A stretch of 64,000 bases of DNA from Jiella pelagia (GTDB lineage: Bacteria; Pseudomonadota; Alphaproteobacteria; Rhizobiales; Rhizobiaceae). The position numbers and the translations under genes are program-made. The stretch is from assembly GCF_026898155.1 (NCBI RefSeq), contig NZ_CP114028.1:62001-126000 (forward strand), given 5' to 3'. This document shows, one piece after another, positions 59,413 through 64,000 of the stretch (position 1 is the stretch's first letter; each line of letters opens with the position of its first letter). The notes beneath the pieces are model-generated. The model ran no database searches. It was not told the DNA's origin and saw nothing but the letters and a program-made list of their open reading frames with translations.

Positions 59413-60197
59413 CGCCCTCCGGACGCAGTGGCGGATCCTGCTGCGAGATCCTCGGCGTCCGGCGCTTCTTCCGGTGCGACCGTGTTTTCGTACGCCGCAT
59501 CCGTCAGTGTTCCCAGAACCTGAAGATAGGCGACAAGAGCGTCCATCTCGGTCAGTTCCGTCGTCACCCCGTCGAAGGCACTGATCTGCGCCTCGTCCCC
59601 GTAGCGTTCCTGTACGCCGGCGGCGTAGTCGCTGTCGGGCAAGGCTTGTCCCAGCGCGTCCCGGGCAGCATTGGCGATCATCTCATCGGTGTATGGAACA
59701 CCGATCAGCTGCTGGGCCGCGAGATGAAGTCCAAGATCGTCGGTCCGCAGAGAGGTGCGGGCGAGCCAAGGATAGCTCGGCATGTTCGATTGGGGCACGA
59801 CGTCGCGCGGATTCGTCAGGTGGGCGACGTGCCAGATATCGGAATACTTGCCGCCGATGCGCGCCAGATCCGGCCCGGTTCGCTTCGATCCCCACAGCAT
59901 CGGATGGTCATAACGGGATTCCACTGCGAGGGAGTAAGGGCCGTAGCGATCGACGTCATCCCGCAGTGTGCGGATCATCTGCGAGTGGCACGCATAGCAT
60001 CCCTCCCGCATGTAGACGTTGCGGCCCGCCAGCTCGAGTGGCGTATATGGCCGCATGTCGGGAGCTTCCTCGACGGTCTCGTCGATCGTGAACAGAGGAG
60101 CGATCTCGATGATCCCGCCAACGCTCGCGGCCGCAATGATCGCCAGAACGAATCCGATGGCGGTTCGCTCGATCTTTCGGTGAAACAGTTCGGCCAT
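59409..60197 (-). CDS. ccoO: cbb3 oxidase monoheme subunit CcoO/FixO
   Basis: 262 residues. The N-terminal membrane anchor is AIGFVLAIIAAASVGGIIEI, with the heme c site REGCYACHSQMIRTL (Cys 67 to His 71) and conserved RYDHPMLWGSKRTGPDLARI. The axial Met is probably in SNMPSYPWL. It mediates electron flow to CcoN. It lies 4 bp after ccoN. Confidence 0.94.
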   Translation of the reverse strand: MAELFHRKIERTAIGFVLAIIAAASVGGIIEIAPLFTIDETVEEAPDMRPYTPLELAGRNVYMREGCYACHSQMIRTLRDDVDRYGPYSLAVESRYDHPMLWGSKRTGPDLARIGGKYSDIWHVAHLTNPRDVVPQSNMPSYPWLARTSLRTDDLGLHLAAQQLIGVPYTDEMIANAARDALGQALPDSDYAAGVQERYGDEAQISAFDGVTTELTEMDALVAYLQVLGTLTDAAYENTVAPEEAPDAEDLAAGSATASGGR

Positions 60198-60201
60198 GAC
60201 T

Positions 60202-61866
60202 TCACTCCGCCGGGGTGGTCGCCGTGCCTTCGGCCCAGCGGGCGTCCGGCAGGTCCTTGAGCGCTGTCTCGGCGGCTGCGGGGCTGGCCCGGACCGTCAT
60301 CCAGATGTTGTAACAACCGACGATCGCGCCGAGCAGGAACAGAAAGCCTCCGAGCGTTCGGGCGATGTAATAGGGGTACATGGCGACAAGGGAGTCGAGG
60401 AAAGAGTAGGCGAGGGTGCCGCTTTCCGTATAGGTGCGCCACATCAGCCCCTGGACGATCCCGGAGTTCCACATCGCGAAGACGTAGATCAGTGTGCCGA
60501 TCAGCGCGAGCCAGAAATGGACCTCGACCAGTGCTGCAGAATACATCCGTTCCCGCTTCCAGAGCGACGGCACCAGCGTATAGATCGAGCCAAACGTGAT
60601 GAGCGCAACCCAGCCGAGCGCCCCGGCATGCACATGTCCGACGGTCCAGTCCGTGTAGTGCGAGAGCGAATTCACGGGACGTATGGCGAGGAAGGATCCT
60701 TCGAACGTCGACAGCCCGTAAAACACGGCAGCAACGAACATGAAGCGCAGGGTCGCGTCGTTGCGGACCTTGTGCCACGCGCCGTTGAGGGTCAAGATCG
60801 CGTTGCCGGCAGAGGCCCACGACGGCACTAGCAGCATGATGGAAAATGTCATTCCGAGGGTCTGCACCCAGTGGGGCAGGGCAGTGTAGTGCAAGTGGTG
60901 AGAACCTGCCCACATGTAGAAGAAGGTGATCCCCCAGAAGCTGAGGATCGACAGGCGGTAGGAAAAAATCGGCCGTTCAGCCCGTTTCGGCAGATAATAG
61001 TACATCATGCCGAGGAAGCCGGCGGTCAGGAAGAAGGCCACGGCGTTGTGGCCATACCACCACTGCACCATTGCGTCCTGGACGCCCGACCAGATCGGAT
61101 AGCTCCAGGCGTGACCAAGCGACACCGGTATCGCGAGGTTATTGACGATGTGCAGGATCGCCACGACCACAATGAATGCCATGAAGTACCAGTTGGCGAC
61201 GTAGATGTGTGGTTCCTTTCGCCGGGCGATCGTCCGCAGATAGAGGACGAAGTACGTCACCCAGACGACAACCAGCCAGAGGTCGGCGTACCATTCAGGC
61301 TCAGCATACTCCTTCGACTGCGTCAGACCCATCAGGTAGCCGGTGACAGCTAGGAAGCAGAAAAGATTGTAGCCGAGGAGCACGAACCAGGGGCTGATCT
61401 GGCCCGCAAGCCGCGCCCGCGATGTCCGTTGCACGACATGGAAGGACGTGGCGATCAGGGCATTGCCGCCGAAACCGAAGATGACGCCGGTCGTGTGGGC
61501 CGGACGCAGGCGCCCGAAGCTCAGCCACGCCGTGTCGAAGTTGAGGGATGGCCAGGCAAGCTCCGCGGCAACCCAGACGCCGACGAACATGCCAAAGATG
61601 GCCCAGAGCATTGACAACGCGATACCGACCTTGATCGGGTCGTCGTAGTACTCCGACGGACGGCGGCTGACGTCTGGCTCCGGGCTATCGAGGCGGGACA
61701 GCAGAAAAGCGATCAGCGCGACGCTCCCGACGAGCACGAAGGCACCGTGGACGCCGAGAAGATCGTTGCGTCCCGCTATGGCGAGCGCCAGTCCGCACAG
61801 CGCAACTGCTGCTGCGATTAGGATGCTGCCTTGCCGTTCACCGCGGGTGAGTTGTGAAACCATCAT
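60202..61866 (-). CDS. ccoN: cbb3 oxidase catalytic subunit CcoN/FixN
   Basis: A 554-residue polytopic heme-copper oxidase subunit I. Histidine ligands are in RLRPAHTTGVIFGFGGNALI, SFHVVQRT, WYGHNAVAFFLTAGFLGMMY (Cu-B), SHHLHYTALP and the pair DWTVGHVHAGALGWVAL. It reduces oxygen at low concentration. It is first in the ccoNOQP operon. No clean FNR/FixK box (TTGAT-N4-ATCAA) was found in the upstream gap. Confidence 0.95.
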   Translation of the reverse strand: MMVSQLTRGERQGSILIAAAVALCGLALAIAGRNDLLGVHGAFVLVGSVALIAFLLSRLDSPEPDVSRRPSEYYDDPIKVGIALSMLWAIFGMFVGVWVAAELAWPSLNFDTAWLSFGRLRPAHTTGVIFGFGGNALIATSFHVVQRTSRARLAGQISPWFVLLGYNLFCFLAVTGYLMGLTQSKEYAEPEWYADLWLVVVWVTYFVLYLRTIARRKEPHIYVANWYFMAFIVVVAILHIVNNLAIPVSLGHAWSYPIWSGVQDAMVQWWYGHNAVAFFLTAGFLGMMYYYLPKRAERPIFSYRLSILSFWGITFFYMWAGSHHLHYTALPHWVQTLGMTFSIMLLVPSWASAGNAILTLNGAWHKVRNDATLRFMFVAAVFYGLSTFEGSFLAIRPVNSLSHYTDWTVGHVHAGALGWVALITFGSIYTLVPSLWKRERMYSAALVEVHFWLALIGTLIYVFAMWNSGIVQGLMWRTYTESGTLAYSFLDSLVAMYPYYIARTLGGFLFLLGAIVGCYNIWMTVRASPAAAETALKDLPDARWAEGTATTPAE

Positions 61867-62248
61867 CTGGTCTCCAGTGATTTGCTACCCTACAGGGCAT
61901 TCGCTGCGGATGGTGATCTGAAGTCGCCCCACGAATCGCCGCATGACCTTTCTAATGCAGGTGTTCAGGATCACAAAATTGCGATCTCAGGCTAGAAAGC
62001 CTAAGTATTTATAGCCGGTTTGAATGCAGATCTGCTTCGCTGCCCAGACGGGAACGACACTGATCGTTGATTGCTGCGATCAAGCAGCGAGTCTCATCTG
62101 CTGCCTATTCGGATTCCACCTTAACTTGCAGCGGCGATTTGCCGTTGTCGCTGCAGCAATTCATCGAAATTCAGAGGAGCTAGGGACAGCGGATGCTGCT
62201 ATGGACGATCGACGTGACTTGGACCGCCTTGAATCCGAGGCGAAGACG
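61867..62248. promoter_or_regulatory. ccoN upstream / hmp downstream region
   Basis: About 380 bp holding the ccoN promoter (minus strand) and the 3' side of hmp. Palindromic features: TGCAGATCTGC at 62025-62035 and TTGAT-N7-ATCAA near 62064-62080. The latter is not spaced like an FNR site. A plus-strand frame through here into the hmp antisense is not considered a gene. Confidence 0.4.
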
Positions 62249-63460
62249 TCAGGTCCCCAGGAGTTCGTCCGCAGGACCGAAGAATTCGTAGTGGATGCGG
62301 TCCTGCGCGACGCCGGCGAGCGCCAGCCCGTTGACGAAGGTGCGCAGGAAGCCCTTCGGGCCGCAGAGGTAATAATCCGCCTCGGCGACCGGCGTGTTCG
62401 CCTTCAGCCAGTCGAGCGAGATCGGACCCCCCTTGTCGAAGTCCCGGCCCCTGACATCTTCCGGGCGCGGCTCCAGATAGAAGGTCGTCGCGTCGACCGA
62501 GGACGTGGAGGATGCCAGATGCCGCACGTGGTCGCGCATCGCATGCGTCGCACCGTTCAACGCACCATGGACGTAGTGGACCGGCACATTCGCACCCGTT
62601 TTGGCGAGCGTCTCCAGCATCGCGATCATCGGCGTCAGCCCGACGCCGCCGCCGACGAGGACCACGGGCCGCTCTGGCTGGTGCTTGAGAAAGAACTCAC
62701 CCGCCGGCGCGGACACCTTCAGTACCGTGCCGACCTCGGCCAAATCGTGAAGCCAGTTCGAGGCAGAGCCCTGGGGCTCCCGCTTCACCGAAATGCGATA
62801 GGTCGCTCCGTTCGGGGCGGCCGAGATGCTGTAGTTGCGCTTCTGCGTTTGCTCGCCCGGCAGCTCGAGCCAGAAGGTCAGGTACTGCCCCGGCTTGTGG
62901 GCGAGGACGCGGCTTCCGTCCACCGGCCGCAGAACGAGGGAGGTGATGACCTCGCTCTCGCGGATCTTCGCCTCAACCCGGAAGGCACGCCAGCCGGACC
63001 AGCCGCCGTCGGCGTCGGCAATTGCCTGATACACCGCAGCCTCGCGGGCGATCAGGATGTCGGCGAGGAACCAGTAGGCTTCGCCCCAGGCGGCCAGCAC
63101 CTCTTCGCTCGCCGCATTGCCGAGCACGTCCTTGATCGCATCGAGGAGCGCTTCGGCGACATAGGGATAGTGCTCGGGCAGGATCTGCAGGCCGACATGC
63201 TTCTGGGCGATGCGTTCGACCGCCGCACCAAGAATGCCGAGATTGTCGATGTTCTGCGCATAGGCGAGGATTGCATTGGCGAGCGCCCGTGGCTGCGAGC
63301 CGGTCTCACCGTGATGCGACTGGTTAAACAGGCTCCGGATCATCGGGTTTTGGAACATACGGGCATACATTGCCTTGGTGATCTCCAGCCCGTGCGCCTC
63401 GAGGGCAGGCACCGTGGCCTTCACCGTGGCGATCGTCTGTGCGCTGAGTTGCGACGGCAT
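62249..63460 (-). CDS. hmp: flavohemoglobin Hmp (nitric oxide dioxygenase)
   Basis: 403 residues. The globin domain (1-140) has the distal Tyr in ITKAMYARMF (about 32) and proximal His in AQKHVGLQIL (about 88). The FAD domain has KPGQYLTFWLELPG and KRNYSISAAPNGATYRIS. The NAD(P)H domain has VVLVGGGVGLTPMIAML and YYLCGPKGFLRTFV. It converts NO with oxygen to nitrate in the cytoplasm. It follows the truncated hemoglobin gene by 38 bp on the same strand, so the two are likely one operon. Confidence 0.95.
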   Translation of the reverse strand: MPSQLSAQTIATVKATVPALEAHGLEITKAMYARMFQNPMIRSLFNQSHHGETGSQPRALANAILAYAQNIDNLGILGAAVERIAQKHVGLQILPEHYPYVAEALLDAIKDVLGNAASEEVLAAWGEAYWFLADILIAREAAVYQAIADADGGWSGWRAFRVEAKIRESEVITSLVLRPVDGSRVLAHKPGQYLTFWLELPGEQTQKRNYSISAAPNGATYRISVKREPQGSASNWLHDLAEVGTVLKVSAPAGEFFLKHQPERPVVLVGGGVGLTPMIAMLETLAKTGANVPVHYVHGALNGATHAMRDHVRHLASSTSSVDATTFYLEPRPEDVRGRDFDKGGPISLDWLKANTPVAEADYYLCGPKGFLRTFVNGLALAGVAQDRIHYEFFGPADELLGT

Positions 63461-63498
63461 TCTTATTGCTCCTTGGATGGAGTCGGTCGGGGAAAGGC

Positions 63499-63921
63499 TC
63501 AGGCCGAGCGCGCGGCCGGTCGCTGCGCGAGCGTAAGGTTCGGCCGGAAGAACAGGCCTGCCTTCAGGCTGTCGGCGATCCGGTCGGCCTTGAGCTGAAG
63601 GAGAGCTGCAACCTCCGGCGGGAAGCGGTCAGAGGTCGTCTCACGCCAGATCCCCAGCCAGCGCTCGAACATCGCCGGATCGATCGCGTCCCCATGGCGA
63701 AGGTGCGCCGCAAAGGGATTGCCTTTGTAGCGGCCGGTCCCCAGCAGGATCGACGACCAGAAAGCCGTCAGACGTTCCAGATGCGCCGGCCAGTCGCCGA
63801 TGGTGCCTTCGAATAGGGGGCCAACGACCGCATCGGCGCGCACCCGTGCGTAGAACGCAGATACGAGACCGCGAAGCGCCTCCTCGGTCAGGATTGCTGG
63901 TAGCTCGGATGGTTCCTGCAT
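63499..63921 (-). CDS. group III truncated hemoglobin
   Basis: 140 residues: LRGLVSAFYARVRADAVVGP, then HLERLTAFWSSILLGTGRYK and NPFAAHLRH, the typical group III pattern with proximal His around 73-76 and Trp in the G-helix region (MFERWLGIWRET). It is first gene of the presumed trHb-hmp operon behind the NsrR-like palindrome. It may bind NO or oxygen or assist the cbb3 oxidase; the precise role is not established for this group. Confidence 0.9.
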   Translation of the reverse strand: MQEPSELPAILTEEALRGLVSAFYARVRADAVVGPLFEGTIGDWPAHLERLTAFWSSILLGTGRYKGNPFAAHLRHGDAIDPAMFERWLGIWRETTSDRFPPEVAALLQLKADRIADSLKAGLFFRPNLTLAQRPAARSA

Positions 63922-63933
63922 GACGCCTCTCCA

Positions 63934-63956
63934 AACATGGATTTTTTTTACATGTT
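63934..63956. promoter_or_regulatory. NsrR-like operator upstream of the trHb-hmp operon
   Basis: The 23-bp sequence has arms AACATG and CATGTT with a T-rich centre. It matches the architecture of the NsrR site (AAGATGYATTT, one centre base, mirror arm). It lies 12 bp upstream of the trHb start codon on the minus strand. NsrR is the NO-sensing repressor of hmp in many proteobacteria, which suits this operon. Confidence 0.6.
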
Positions 63957-64000
63957 AAAGGCGCCTATCGCCTCTCGACAAAAGATGCAAGAGAAATACA

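Noticed and set aside
62064..62080. TTGAT-N7-ATCAA as an FNR/FixK box for ccoN
   Set aside because: FNR and FixK sites have four bases between the TTGAT and ATCAA arms; the spacing here is seven, and the site is far from the ccoN start.
62024..63598. 524-codon plus-strand frame opposite hmp
   Set aside because: Hmp on the minus strand has globin, FAD and NAD motifs. The plus-strand frame is a shadow.

Overview
The window reads as part of a repABC-type conjugative plasmid or megaplasmid of an alphaproteobacterium, most likely Hyphomicrobiales (Rhizobium/Mesorhizobium-like). The evidence is a complete repABC unit (37655-41474, minus strand), a divergent trb mating-pair operon ending in a traR-type LuxR gene (41947-53640), high G+C with rhizobial-style coding, and a fixNOQP/fixI/fixS-like cbb3 oxidase cluster. 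No rRNA, tRNA or CRISPR array was seen.

Layout. 1-4034: insertion-sequence graveyard (complete IS701, remnants of a methylase-helicase gene, IS256, IS5 and IS66). 4060-8986: HlyD / fused double-ATPase / ABC-2 permease exporter. 9280-10584: alcohol dehydrogenase and an IS5 scrap. 10569-14543: divergent GAF-EAL (cut by an IS256) and 5TM-GGDEF c-di-GMP genes. 14651-18785: IS66 with a nested IS256. 18830-21753: three envelope genes (DUF4105, DUF900 lipoprotein, PagL-like). 22099-24077: TetR regulator and divergent zinc dehydrogenase. 24532-26720: IS110, two small hypothetical genes, a broken NUDIX gene. 26716-30962: large frameshifted methylase-helicase, a 41-aa gene and DUF1419. 31215-34175: VapBC, its toxin run into an IS21. 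34234-37513: TOPRIM protein and a HipA kinase with an AbiEi-like N-terminal part. 37655-41489: repC, counter-transcribed RNA, repB, repA. 41947-53640: trbBCDEJKLFGHI and traR, with an IS256 in trbJ. 54017-61866: ccoS, a gutted ccoI carrying ISL3 and IS3, DUF2189, ccoPQON. 62249-63956: flavohemoglobin and truncated hemoglobin behind an NsrR-like palindrome.

How it works together. repABC and trb would maintain and transfer the plasmid. cbb3 oxidase, Hmp and truncated hemoglobin form a low-oxygen / nitric-oxide module. c-di-GMP, exporter and lipid A genes are accessory surface functions.

The most striking observation: thirteen +1 frameshifts in twelve different genes or gene copies all fall where the restored reading frame would have GAGCTC. 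In each, one extra base sits exactly in the middle (GAG-N-CTC; N is G or C in eleven, T in two). Only two uninterrupted GAGCTC sites were found by eye. Removing the base restores full-length proteins of expected size. This is either a motif-specific sequencing error (for example at a modified GAGCTC) or a real insertion process at GAG/CTC. Either way, many apparent pseudogenes here are probably not dead.
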